Below, piece by piece: positions 1 to 6,826 of a stretch of 18,261 nucleotides of DNA (the stretch's first letter is position 1; every line of letters starts with the position of its first letter). The notes beneath the pieces were generated by a model, which saw only the letters and a program-made list of their open reading frames with translations, did not search any database and was not told the origin of the DNA. A program made the translations under genes and the position numbers. The stretch comes from an uncultured Clostridia bacterium (lineage in GTDB: Bacteria > Bacillota > Clostridia > Oscillospirales > Oscillospiraceae), in assembly GCA_945927915.1 (NCBI GenBank), contig CAMEMX010000005.1, positions 1 through 18,261 on the forward strand, read 5' to 3'.

Positions 1-14
1 GAGTTTCAAGGGTT

Positions 15-90
<76 letters not shown>

Positions 91-108
91 ATTTCAGACA
101 GCTTTGAT

Positions 109-137
109 ATTATAGCAAGGGAATGGGCGGCTGTCAA
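109..137 (-). promoter_or_regulatory. Consensus sigma-A promoter of tRNA-Thr
   Basis: On the minus strand there is a perfect -35 box TTGACA (132-137), a 17-bp spacer and a perfect -10 box TATAAT (109-114). The start point is expected near 102, about a dozen bases before the mature tRNA 5' end at 90. Upstream of the -35 (about 139-168) the minus strand has two A7 tracts and AAAATTT, which fits an UP element. This combination is typical of highly expressed stable-RNA genes. Confidence 0.9.
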
Positions 138-220
138 CTCTTTTTTTCAAATTTTGCGACTTTTTTTGCATGACGCGCAGCAGAGCGGCGGAGGAAAGGG
201 GGCAATACAGAAGAGGCGGA

Positions 221-348
221 CGGTGCAGACGAACAAATCTGTACGGATTTGATCGTGCCTGCACCGGCGCGCCCAGTGGTCGCGCCCTACGGTTTCTATT
301 GGGGTGCCTGCGCCGGGCGGCTGATAGCCGCCCCAGCAATATAGAACC
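221..348. repeat. Chain of three hairpins between tRNA-Thr and the kinase gene
   Basis: Three inverted repeats abut one another. First, CGGTGCAG (221-228) pairs with CTGCACCG (259-266), with ACGA/TCGT and CAAATC/GATTTG nested inside. Second, GGCGCG (266-271) pairs with CGCGCC (281-286). Third, GGGCGGCT (315-322) pairs with AGCCGCCC (326-333), inside imperfect outer arms at 291-300 and 338-348. The motif GTGCCTGCRCCGG occurs at 255-267 and again at 304-316. No T tract follows on the minus strand, so it is a poor intrinsic terminator for the kinase operon. It resembles dispersed structured intergenic repeats, but copy number cannot be judged from this window. Confidence 0.6.
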
Positions 349-362
349 GGACGCGGCCGCTT

Positions 363-1388
363 CTATTTCGGCAAAATCACGCGGAAGGTCGAGCCCTGTC
401 CGGGCTTGCTGATGACCTCGATCAGGCCGTCGGACAGCTCGACGATGCGCTTGACCAGCGCGAGGCCGAGACCGTTGCCGAGCGCCTTGTGCGAGGTGTC
501 GCCCTGATAGAATTTCTCGAAAATGCGCTCCTGCACCTCGGGCGTCATGCCGCAGCCGTGGTCGGTGACGCTGACGACGACACACTCCTTCTGGTCGAGC
601 AGGCGCAGCTCGATCGTGCCGCCGCGGTCGCTGAATTTGACGGCGTTGGAGATCAGATTCGTCCAGACGTGCATCAGCAGCGCCTCGCAGCCATTCAGCG
701 TGACCTCGTCGAGGTCGACGTTGAAAATGATGTCCTTCTCCGCCCACGCCGATTCGAGCGACACGACGGCCTGCCGGATCTGCTCGTCCAGCCGGAAGTC
801 CTTGTACTGCTCGGCAAGGGACTTGCTCTCGATCTTCGAGAGCATCAGGATGTTGCCCACGAGGTCGGTCAGGCGGTGGGTATTATAGAGGATCTTTTCC
901 AGATACTCCGTGCGCTCCTGCGTGGTGAGGTTCGGCTCCTGCAGGAGCATGGCGTAGCCCTCGATGGCAGTCAGCGGGGTTTTGAATTCGTGCGAGACAT
1001 TCGCCACGAAATCGTTGCTCAGGGTCGAGATGCTGTTGAGCTCGCGCACCATCGCGTTAAAATTGCGGAAGGTCGTCTGCACCTCCTCCAGGCGGCTGGA
1101 ATCGCTGACCGTGACGTTGAAATTCCCGCGTGCGACCTCCTTCGACGCCTTGCTGAGCTTGACCATCGGCGCGAGGATGCGCCGGCCGATGAAATAGCTC
1201 ATCAGCGCCGCCGCGACCGCTGCCACGACGAACAGCGAGATCAGCACGGAAAAGCTCAGCTTATAGACCACGCCGAGGGCGTCGAGCAGGAACAAGACGC
1301 CCGTAATCATGCCCGCGGAGAACAGGATGATGATGAAAATGATGAGGTAATAGTACGTCCGCATCCGCGGCGAGAGCTTTTCATTCAT
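363..1388 (-). CDS. Sensor histidine kinase with a very short extracellular loop
   Basis: Membrane sensor kinase of a two-component system; 341 residues. Two membrane helices (about 12-36 and 45-67) are joined by only about 8-9 residues, so there is no room for an extracellular sensor domain. A HAMP linker follows (about 68-120), then the H-box NVSHEFKTPLT with the phosphorylated His at 133. The ATPase domain has the N box around Asn248, the G1 motif DHGCGM (276-281) and the G2 motif GNGLGLAL (304-311). All catalytic motifs are intact. Its start overlaps the end of the regulator gene by 8 bp, so the two are translationally coupled. Known family behaviour: autophosphorylation, then phosphotransfer to the partner regulator. 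The signal is unknown; with so short a loop, sensing within the membrane or through a partner protein is inferred. Confidence 0.95.
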   Translation of the reverse strand: MNEKLSPRMRTYYYLIIFIIILFSAGMITGVLFLLDALGVVYKLSFSVLISLFVVAAVAAALMSYFIGRRILAPMVKLSKASKEVARGNFNVTVSDSSRLEEVQTTFRNFNAMVRELNSISTLSNDFVANVSHEFKTPLTAIEGYAMLLQEPNLTTQERTEYLEKILYNTHRLTDLVGNILMLSKIESKSLAEQYKDFRLDEQIRQAVVSLESAWAEKDIIFNVDLDEVTLNGCEALLMHVWTNLISNAVKFSDRGGTIELRLLDQKECVVVSVTDHGCGMTPEVQERIFEKFYQGDTSHKALGNGLGLALVKRIVELSDGLIEVISKPGQGSTFRVILPK

Positions 1389-2058
1389 GGCGCTTCACCG
1401 CCTTATAGCCGATGCCGCGCACCGTCACGATCTCGAAATCCGGATTGTCGCGGAAGCGGTCGCGCAAGCGGTTGATGTGCACGTCGACCGTGCGTGCCTC
1501 GGTCTGCGATTCGACGCCCCAGATGTCGTCCATGAGCTGCTGCCGCGTGAAAATGTGGTTAGGCGAGGAGATCAGCTTGTATAAAAGCAGAAATTCCTTC
1601 TGCGGCAGGATCGTCTCCGCCCGTCCGCAGCGGACGGAGAAGGAATCAAACTCAAAGGTCGTATTGCCGATGCTCTGCCGCCGCTCCGAGACGATCTGCG
1701 CCCGGCGCAGGAGCGCGTGGACGCGCAGGACAAGCTCGTTGACGTTGACCGGCTTGACCATATAGTCGTCCGCGCCGGCGATGAAGCCGAACTGCATATC
1801 CTGAAAGCTGTCCTTCGCCGTGATCATCAGCACGGGGATCTGATTCCCCGCGTCGCGCAGGGCGCGCACGAGGGCGTAGCCGTCCATGCGCGGCATCATA
1901 ATATCCGAGACGATCAGGTCGATATATTCATGCTCGAGGGCTTCAAGCGCCTCCACGCCGTCGGACACGCCGAGGGCGGTGAAGCCGTTTCGCGTCAGCA
2001 CGCGGCAAAAAAGCTGCTGCAGCTCCGCGTCGTCCTCCGCAACCAAAATCTTGAACAT
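1381..2058 (-). CDS. OmpR/PhoB-family response regulator
   Basis: 225-residue DNA-binding response regulator, first gene of the two-component operon. The receiver domain (about 1-120) has the acidic pair E8-D9-D10, the phosphoacceptor Asp52 in the SDIMMPRMDG motif, Thr80 and Lys102. The C-terminal winged helix (about 130-222) has the usual TVDVHINRLRDRF recognition region and ends with VRGIGYK. The start ATG is preceded by a GAGGTG ribosome site at good spacing. Its stop overlaps the kinase start by 8 bp, which marks the cognate pair. The family binds direct repeats at target promoters once phosphorylated. Targets cannot be inferred: no transport or cell-envelope gene is joined to the operon. 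Confidence 0.96.
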   Translation of the reverse strand: MFKILVAEDDAELQQLFCRVLTRNGFTALGVSDGVEALEALEHEYIDLIVSDIMMPRMDGYALVRALRDAGNQIPVLMITAKDSFQDMQFGFIAGADDYMVKPVNVNELVLRVHALLRRAQIVSERRQSIGNTTFEFDSFSVRCGRAETILPQKEFLLLYKLISSPNHIFTRQQLMDDIWGVESQTEARTVDVHINRLRDRFRDNPDFEIVTVRGIGYKAVKRHE

Positions 2059-2080
2059 CGTGTTTCACCTCTGTGACAAC

Positions 2081-2108
2081 AGTATACCATAACCCGGCGG
2101 TCTTGCAA
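2081..2108 (-). promoter_or_regulatory. Promoter of the two-component operon
   Basis: On the minus strand, TTGCAA (2103-2108), a 16-bp spacer and TATACT (2081-2086). The TATACT is preceded by TGG, an extended -10. The RBS and ATG of the regulator lie just downstream. Confidence 0.65.
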
Positions 2109-2297
2109 AGAAAAACTTGCGCAAAAATTCACCCCGCTTCCTCCGGTACGGTCTCCTCATCGAGTGCAAGCTGTTTGCAGTAATACTCAGGCAATCAAAA
2201 GAAATCGCTGACCGCTCTTTCGGTTTTGTTCAGAGCTTCCCCGGAAAAATCAACAAAAATTTATCCTGCCGTTGATATTGAGTTGATAATCCGTGAC

Positions 2298-2303
2298 TAT
2301 AAT
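2298..2303 (+). promoter_or_regulatory. -10 box of the DUF2238/pgsA-like operon
   Basis: TATAAT lies 25 bp before the chosen ATG. No good -35 stands at the standard distance; TTGATA at 2272-2277 is 20 bp away. The upstream gap between the two divergent operons (about 2110-2297) holds no gene or strong hairpin that I can see. Confidence 0.5.
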
Positions 2304-2328
2304 CTGAATAGAAAGAGTGGTGAAGCGG

Positions 2329-3162
2329 ATGAAGGACAAACAAACGCGAAAGGAGCGGCGTGAGCTGCGCAGGCAGGATGTGCAGCGGCGGCTGAAGCGC
2401 AAAAGCCGCGCCACGCTGATTACTTACGCCGTCATCCGGCTGCTTATCCTCGCGGTGATGATCCGTTCGATCACCGCCGGAAACAGCGAAAACGCCTTTA
2501 CCTGCCTGCTGTCGCTGTTTTTGCTCTATCTGCCGTCCATCATCGAGCGCAAGCTGGAAATGCGGCTGCCCACCGCGCTGGAGATCACGGTCGTCGTGTT
2601 CATCTTCGCGTCGGAGATTTTGGGCGAGATCGCCTGCTTCTATGTCACCGTTCCCTTCTGGGACAAGGCGATGCACACCGTCAGCGGCTTTATCTACGCG
2701 GCGGTCGGCTACTCGATGGCGGACATTCTCAACCGCGACCACCGCATCAGCTTCCGGCTTTCGCCCGTTTTTCTCGCCGTCGTCGCCTTCTGCTTCTCGA
2801 TGACCATCGGCGCGCTGTGGGAGATCTTCGAATTCTCCGTCGACGTGCTGCTAAACAAGGATATGCAGAAGGACACCGTGCTGCACGAGATCACCTCCGT
2901 CGCCCTCGACCCCACGCGCAGCAACATCCCCATCACCGTTTCGGGCATCCGCGACACCGTGGTCAACGGGCAGTCGCTCGGCCTTGGCGGCTATCTCGAC
3001 ATCGGCCTGCACGACACGATGCAGGATCTGATCGTCAACATGATCGGCGCGCTGGTGTTCAGCGTCGGCGGCTTCTTCCAGCAAAAGCGGAAAAAACGTT
3101 CCAAAATGGCAGAATATTTTGCGCCCGTGGCGGACGCAGAGGAGGCGGAACTACATGAGTGA
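2329..3162 (+). CDS. DUF2238 (YjdF)-like integral membrane protein
   Basis: 277-residue polytopic membrane protein of unknown function. The N terminus (1-28) is very basic. Helices follow at about 28-46, 57-71, 85-105, 115-132, 146-165 and 233-251. Conserved-looking motifs of the family are WDKAMHTVSG (111-120), GALWEIFEF (161-169) and a late LHDTMQDLIVNMIGA (227-241). Acidic and histidine residues next to membrane segments suggest metal or substrate binding, but this is not proven. I chose the ATG at 2329 because GTGGTGA sits 5 bp before it; an in-frame GTG at 2317 would add four residues. It overlaps the phosphatidyltransferase gene by 8 bp, so a link to membrane lipid metabolism is a reasonable inference only. 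The family assignment is from motif memory, not a search. Confidence 0.8.
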   Translation: MKDKQTRKERRELRRQDVQRRLKRKSRATLITYAVIRLLILAVMIRSITAGNSENAFTCLLSLFLLYLPSIIERKLEMRLPTALEITVVVFIFASEILGEIACFYVTVPFWDKAMHTVSGFIYAAVGYSMADILNRDHRISFRLSPVFLAVVAFCFSMTIGALWEIFEFSVDVLLNKDMQKDTVLHEITSVALDPTRSNIPITVSGIRDTVVNGQSLGLGGYLDIGLHDTMQDLIVNMIGALVFSVGGFFQQKRKKRSKMAEYFAPVADAEEAELHE

Positions 3163-3772
3163 AGAAGAAAGAGCAAAAATCGAAAAGGCCCAGCGCGCGG
3201 ACACCGACCGCATCTTTACCCTGCCGAATATGCTGAGCTTTCTCCGGCTGCTGCTGATCCCGTTCATCATTTTTCTCTATGAGCGCGGGCAGTACTGGGG
3301 TGCGTTCGGCGTGCTGTTCCTCTCCGGCGTGACGGACGTGGTCGACGGCTGGATCGCCCGCACCTTCCACCTTGTCTCCGACTTCGGCAAGGCGATCGAC
3401 CCCGTCGCGGATAAGCTGACGCAGATCGCCGTGCTGCTGTGCCTGATGCCCATGAAATACTGGTGGGTCGTCGGCATTCTGGTCTTCAAGGAGATCAGCA
3501 TCGGCATCCTCACCCTTTTGGCGCTGCACCGCACGCGCAAGGTCTACAGCGCCGGCTGGTACGGCAAGCTCTGCACCGTCGTGATCTATCTGTCGATGGG
3601 CACGCTCATCCTCTGGGAGGTCGTCATCGGCTCGCCCGTGCCGTCGCTGTTCGTCACGATCGACGCGATCGTCATCGCAGGGCTTATCCTGCTGTCGTTT
3701 GTCAAATATTTCCTCTATTTCACGAGGATCCTGCGTGACGCCCGCGCGAACGAGACGCGGGAGCAGCCGTGA
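3155..3772 (+). CDS. CDP-alcohol phosphatidyltransferase (PgsA-like)
   Basis: 205-residue membrane enzyme of phospholipid synthesis. The complete CDP-alcohol phosphotransferase signature is present: D61-x2-D64-G65-x3-A69-R70-x8-G79-x3-D82-x3-D86. These residues bind metal and the CDP-activated lipid. Four to six hydrophobic helices surround it. The family transfers a phosphatidyl group from CDP-diacylglycerol to an alcohol such as glycerol-3-phosphate (PgsA) or phosphatidylglycerol (cardiolipin synthase). Sequence alone does not settle which, so no symbol is given. The start ATG is preceded by GGAGGCGG; a longer in-frame extension to 3119 lies wholly inside the previous gene and is unlikely. 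It overlaps the genes on both sides (8 bp and 4 bp), giving a tight operon. Confidence 0.9.
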   Translation: MSEEERAKIEKAQRADTDRIFTLPNMLSFLRLLLIPFIIFLYERGQYWGAFGVLFLSGVTDVVDGWIARTFHLVSDFGKAIDPVADKLTQIAVLLCLMPMKYWWVVGILVFKEISIGILTLLALHRTRKVYSAGWYGKLCTVVIYLSMGTLILWEVVIGSPVPSLFVTIDAIVIAGLILLSFVKYFLYFTRILRDARANETREQP

Positions 3773-3957
3773 GGCGGCGGTTTCTGGCGTTCTGGGTGGA
3801 GCGCCGCGAACGGATCGGCAACCGCCTGCGCTACGGCTCGCAGAAGCGGTATGTCCGCTGCCCCGCGTGCCGCGCGGTGCAGTCGATCCCCGTCAGCTAC
3901 GGGCAGACGAAGGTCGTCTGCCGCCGCTGCGGAGAGATCTTTTTGAGAAGACTGTAA
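3769..3957 (+). CDS. Small basic zinc-ribbon protein
   Basis: 62 residues, strongly basic in the first 30. Two CxxC pairs, CPAC (31-34) and CRRC (51-54), are 16 residues apart, as in a single zinc ribbon. The GTG start overlaps the stop of the phosphatidyltransferase gene as GTGA, a typical coupled junction, so it is probably a real third gene of this operon and not a chance ORF. No catalytic residues are visible. It may bind nucleic acid or a partner protein through the ribbon; that is inference. I do not recognise a named family. Confidence 0.7.
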   Translation: MRRRFLAFWVERRERIGNRLRYGSQKRYVRCPACRAVQSIPVSYGQTKVVCRRCGEIFLRRL

Positions 3958-3962
3958 CAGAC

Positions 3963-3988
3963 AACGGGACGGCTTGCGCCGTCCCGTT
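3963..3988. terminator. GC-rich hairpin after the zinc-ribbon gene (copy 1)
   Basis: The 11-bp arms AACGGGACGGC and GCCGTCCCGTT enclose the loop TTGC, a few bases after the stop codon. The position fits a terminator for the plus-strand operon, but no T tract follows. The same arms recur at 4245-4270. Confidence 0.6.
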
Positions 3989-4019
3989 CAGCGTGTCGAA
4001 AAACGGTTTCGACACGCTG
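3989..4019. repeat. CAGCGTGTCGAAA hairpin repeat (copy A)
   Basis: A perfect 13-bp inverted repeat, CAGCGTGTCGAAA (3989-4001) with TTTCGACACGCTG (4007-4019) and a 5-nt loop, abuts the preceding hairpin with no gap. A diverged copy lies inverted at 12132-12162. Confidence 0.75.
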
Positions 4020-4021
4020 GG

Positions 4022-4240
4022 AGGCTGTCGAGAAAGTTCGAAAGACAAGCAACTCTCGTCTGTCGGCGTACATAGGTACGGTAAGACGAGAGTTGCGCAG
4101 TAAGTCAAAATCATTGCAAATCATTTTTCCGAACTGCGAAAAAGTTCGGAAAACTGCTTTGATGTTGATTCGCATCACAAATATCAAGCTGCCTGAAATT
4201 GTTTTCCGATTTTGACGGTTTCGGGCTTTATCGACAGTCT
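4022..4240. mobile_element. MITE-like element with inverted ends, no ORF
   Basis: About 219 bp bounded by imperfect terminal inverted repeats: AGGCTGTCGAGAAAG (4022-4036), and AGACTGTCGATAAAG read inward from the right end (4226-4240), 13 of 15 matching. Inside are a perfect 12-bp-arm hairpin (4050-4061 with 4084-4095), capped by CGTAC/GTACG, and an 11-bp-arm hairpin (4125-4135 with 4143-4153). No transposase and no plausible ORF is present, and the stretch is visibly more AT-rich than its surroundings. The ends resemble those of some insertion sequences that begin GGCTGTCGA, so a non-autonomous derivative is likely; the family is not identified. I see no clear target-site duplication. Confidence 0.55.
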
Positions 4241-4244
4241 GGAC

Positions 4245-4270
4245 AACGGGACGGCGTTTGCCGTCCCGTT
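4245..4270. terminator. GC-rich hairpin after DUF1653 gene (copy 2)
   Basis: The 11-bp arms AACGGGACGGC and GCCGTCCCGTT, with loop GTTT, are identical to the arms at 3963-3988. The preceding bases GAC are shared as well, so 14 nt of the left flank and arm match exactly. It lies 2 bp beyond the stop of the minus-strand DUF1653 gene, so it may terminate that gene, again without a long T tract. Confidence 0.6.
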
Positions 4271-4272
4271 GC

Positions 4273-4482
4273 TTATTCGATCTTTGTAAAACGCCGGAAG
4301 GTCTTTCCGTCGCGCTCTATGATCTCATTCCACATGGACGCCGGGCGCACCCAGACGCCACGTTCGCCGTAGAGCGCGCGGTAGACGACCATCTCCTCCA
4401 GCGTCTCCGAGTGCCGCGCAAGATACAGCACCTCGTACTCGTTGCCCTTAAAATGCCGGTATTTTCCCGGTGTGATCTCCAT
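4273..4482 (-). CDS. DUF1653 family protein
   Basis: 69 residues, a typical length for a DUF1653 protein. The family pattern is clear: PGKYRHFKGNEYEVL near the N terminus (5-19), ARHSETLEEMVVYRALYG (22-39), and a C-terminal WNEIIERDGKTFRRF stretch. It is a small soluble protein, usually found as a single domain, with no established biochemical role. The start ATG follows a strong AGGAGGG ribosome site. It is a single gene with its own promoter, divergent from tex. Confidence 0.92.
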   Translation of the reverse strand: MEITPGKYRHFKGNEYEVLYLARHSETLEEMVVYRALYGERGVWVRPASMWNEIIERDGKTFRRFTKIE

Positions 4483-4502
4483 ATCGCATCCCTCCTGTCT
4501 AC

Positions 4503-4531
4503 AGGATAGCAGACCGCGTGCGTTCGCGCAA
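4503..4531 (-). promoter_or_regulatory. Promoter of the DUF1653 gene
   Basis: On the minus strand, TTGCGC (4526-4531), a 17-bp spacer and TATCCT (4503-4508), just upstream of the ribosome site. Confidence 0.55.
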
Positions 4532-4559
4532 GTTTTTTCTTTCTTTTCGGGGAAAAATG

Positions 4560-4568
4560 TGGTATACT
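4560..4568 (+). promoter_or_regulatory. Extended -10 promoter of tex
   Basis: TGGTATACT, an extended -10 (TGnTATACT), lies 35 bp before the tex ATG. The -35 region is only T-rich and does not match well. Confidence 0.5.
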
Positions 4569-4603
4569 AACTCCCGAAATTCGCATACGACAACGGAGGA
4601 ACT

Positions 4604-6769
4604 ATGGAAGAACTGCTGCAAATCCTTGCGTCTGAGCTGGGTCAGCCGCTGCAATATGTCAAAAACGTCATCGGGCTGCTCGACGAGGGCAACACCATCC
4701 CCTTCATCGCCCGCTACCGCAAGGAGCTGCACGGCGCGATGGACGACACCACCCTGCGCACGCTGGCCGACCGCCTGCAATACCTGCGCAATCTCGCGCA
4801 GCGCCGCGAGGAGATCCGCAAGTCCATCGCCGCGCAGGACAAGCTGACGGACGAGCTGTCCGCCGCCATCGACCGCGCCGTCACCCTCTCGGAATTGGAG
4901 GATCTCTACCGTCCCTACAAGCCCAAGCGCCGCACCCGCGCGACGGTCGCAAAGGAAAAGGGCTTGGAGCCGCTGGCGCTCAGGCTCTTCGCGCAGGAGC
5001 GCGACTGCCCCGCGCCGGAGGAGCTGGCAAAAGATTATGTTAACCCCGACCTCGGTGTCAGCAGCGTCGAAGACGCCCTCGCGGGCGCGTCGGACATCGT
5101 CGCGGAGATGATCTCGGACGACGCCGCCATCCGCAAGACGCTGCGCGGCCTCCTGCAGCGCATGGCGCTCATGCGCACCGCCGCCGCTAAGGGGAAGGAG
5201 GACGAGACCTCGGTCTACCAGCTCTACTACGACTTTTCCCAGCCGCTTTCCAGGCTGCAGGGCCATCAGGTTCTGGCGATCAACCGCGGCGAACGCGAGG
5301 GCTATCTGAAGGTCAGCGTCGAGCTCGACCGCGAGCAGGCGCTCATAGCCGTGCGCCGCGCCGTTCTGATCCCGGGCAGCAGCGCCGCCGCCTTTGTCCG
5401 CGCCGCCGCCGAGGACGCCTATGACCGCCTGATCGCGCCGAGCATGGAGCGCGAAACGCGCACCGCCCTGACGGACGATGCCAACGAGGGCGCCATCCAC
5501 AATTTCGCGCTCAATCTGCGCCCGCTGCTGATGCAGCCGCCCGTCAAGGGCCATGTGACGATGGGGCTCGACCCCGGCTACAGCCACGGCTGCAAGGTCG
5601 CGGTCGTCGACGCCACGGGCAAGGTGCTCGACACCGCCGTGGTCTACCCCACGTTCTCCAAGGCCAAGCGCGACGAGGCGATCGCGAAGCTCGCCACACT
5701 CGTGCGCAAGCACGGCGTCGAGCACATCGCCATCGGCAACGGCACCGCCTCGCGCGAGACGGAAAACGCCGTCTGTGAGCTTTTGGGCAAGGTGCCGGGC
5801 GTGTCCTACATGATCGTCTCCGAGGCAGGCGCGTCGGTCTATTCCGCCTCGCCGCTGGCTGCCGAGGAATTCCCGCAGTATGACGTCAATCTCCGCAGCG
5901 CCGTCTCCATCGCGCGCAGGATGCAGGACCCGCTGGCCGAGCTGGTCAAGATCGACCCGAAGGCCATCGGCGTCGGGCAGTACCAGCACGACCTGCCCGA
6001 AAAGCGGCTCGACGAAGCCCTCGGCGGCGTGGTCGAGGACTGCGTCAATGCCGTCGGCGTCGACCTCAACACCGCCTCGGCGTCGCTCCTGCGCCGCGTC
6101 TCCGGCCTGAACGCCACGACCGCGAAGAACATCGTCGCCTACCGCGAGGAAAACGGCGCTTTCACCGCCCGCAAGCAGGTCCTGAAGGTGCCGAAGCTGG
6201 GCGCAAAGGCCTATGAGCAGGCCGCCGGCTTCCTGCGCGTGCCGGAGAGCAAGCAGATCCTGGACAACACGGGCGTCCATCCCGAATCCTATGACGCGGC
6301 GGAAAAGCTGCTGACCCTGTGCGGCTATACCCTCCGGGACGTCGCGGACGGCAGGCTCGCGGAGCTTTCGCAGCGCGCCGAGGCCTTCGGCATGGCGCAA
6401 GCCGCGCAGGAATGCGGCGTCGGCGTGCCGACCCTGCGGGACATCATAAAAGAATTATGTAAACCCGGACGTGACCCGCGCGACGAGCTGCCCGCGCCGA
6501 TCTTGCGCACGGACGTGCTGGAGATGAAGGACCTGAAGCCCGGCATGGTGCTGACCGGCACGGTGCGCAACGTCATCGACTTCGGCGTGTTCGTCGACAT
6601 CGGCGTGCATCAGGACGGTCTGGTGCATATCTCGCGCGTCTGCAACCGCTATATCAAGCACCCGTCCGAGGTCGTCTCGGTGGGCGACATCGTGAAGGTC
6701 GCGGTGCTGGAGGTCGACGAAAAGCGCAAGCGCATTAGCCTCACCATGCGCGACCTGCCAAAAGAATAA
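4604..6769 (+). CDS. tex: Tex transcription accessory protein, S1 RNA-binding
   Basis: 721 residues, the usual length for Tex. The N-terminal Tex-type helical region (1-200) includes FIARYRKEL and the LYRPYKPKRRTRA stretch. A YqgF-like RNase H fold follows (about 318-450), with MGLDPGYSHGCKVAVVDATG and IGNGTASRETE. A helix-hairpin-helix pair (about 488-545) carries the NTASASLLRRVSGL motif. The C-terminal S1 domain (about 645-715) runs from GMVLTGTVRNV to KRISLTMRD. In studied bacteria Tex is a cytoplasmic nucleic-acid-binding factor linked to transcription and RNA turnover. The start ATG has a GGAGGA site 6 bp upstream. It is monocistronic, with a terminator just after the stop. Confidence 0.97.
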   Translation: MEELLQILASELGQPLQYVKNVIGLLDEGNTIPFIARYRKELHGAMDDTTLRTLADRLQYLRNLAQRREEIRKSIAAQDKLTDELSAAIDRAVTLSELEDLYRPYKPKRRTRATVAKEKGLEPLALRLFAQERDCPAPEELAKDYVNPDLGVSSVEDALAGASDIVAEMISDDAAIRKTLRGLLQRMALMRTAAAKGKEDETSVYQLYYDFSQPLSRLQGHQVLAINRGEREGYLKVSVELDREQALIAVRRAVLIPGSSAAAFVRAAAEDAYDRLIAPSMERETRTALTDDANEGAIHNFALNLRPLLMQPPVKGHVTMGLDPGYSHGCKVAVVDATGKVLDTAVVYPTFSKAKRDEAIAKLATLVRKHGVEHIAIGNGTASRETENAVCELLGKVPGVSYMIVSEAGASVYSASPLAAEEFPQYDVNLRSAVSIARRMQDPLAELVKIDPKAIGVGQYQHDLPEKRLDEALGGVVEDCVNAVGVDLNTASASLLRRVSGLNATTAKNIVAYREENGAFTARKQVLKVPKLGAKAYEQAAGFLRVPESKQILDNTGVHPESYDAAEKLLTLCGYTLRDVADGRLAELSQRAEAFGMAQAAQECGVGVPTLRDIIKELCKPGRDPRDELPAPILRTDVLEMKDLKPGMVLTGTVRNVIDFGVFVDIGVHQDGLVHISRVCNRYIKHPSEVVSVGDIVKVAVLEVDEKRKRISLTMRDLPKE

Positions 6770-6795
6770 GGGAGCCTCTGAACAAATCGGCTGCG

Positions 6796-6826
6796 GCGCT
6801 CGGCGGCTTTTGCCGCCGGCGCTTTT
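6796..6826 (+). terminator. Intrinsic terminator of tex
   Basis: The stem is GCGC(T)CGGCGGC with GCCGCCGGCGC, 11 bp with one bulged T, loop TTTT, followed by TTTTA. It lies between convergent tex and the MFS gene and overlaps the last codons of the latter. Confidence 0.75.

Noticed and set aside
141..167. Plus-strand T runs that could be a terminator
   Set aside because: No plus-strand gene precedes them and no stem ends at them. They are better explained as A tracts upstream of the tRNA promoter on the minus strand.
489..1475. 328-codon plus-strand frame over the kinase gene
   Set aside because: Antisense shadow of a kinase that carries all of its motifs.
4499..6400. 633-codon open frame on the minus strand
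   Set aside because: It lies antisense to tex, which is unmistakable. High GC at codon position 3 of tex produces long open antisense frames, and the translation is low-complexity (Arg, Ala, Val, Asp rich) with no domain.
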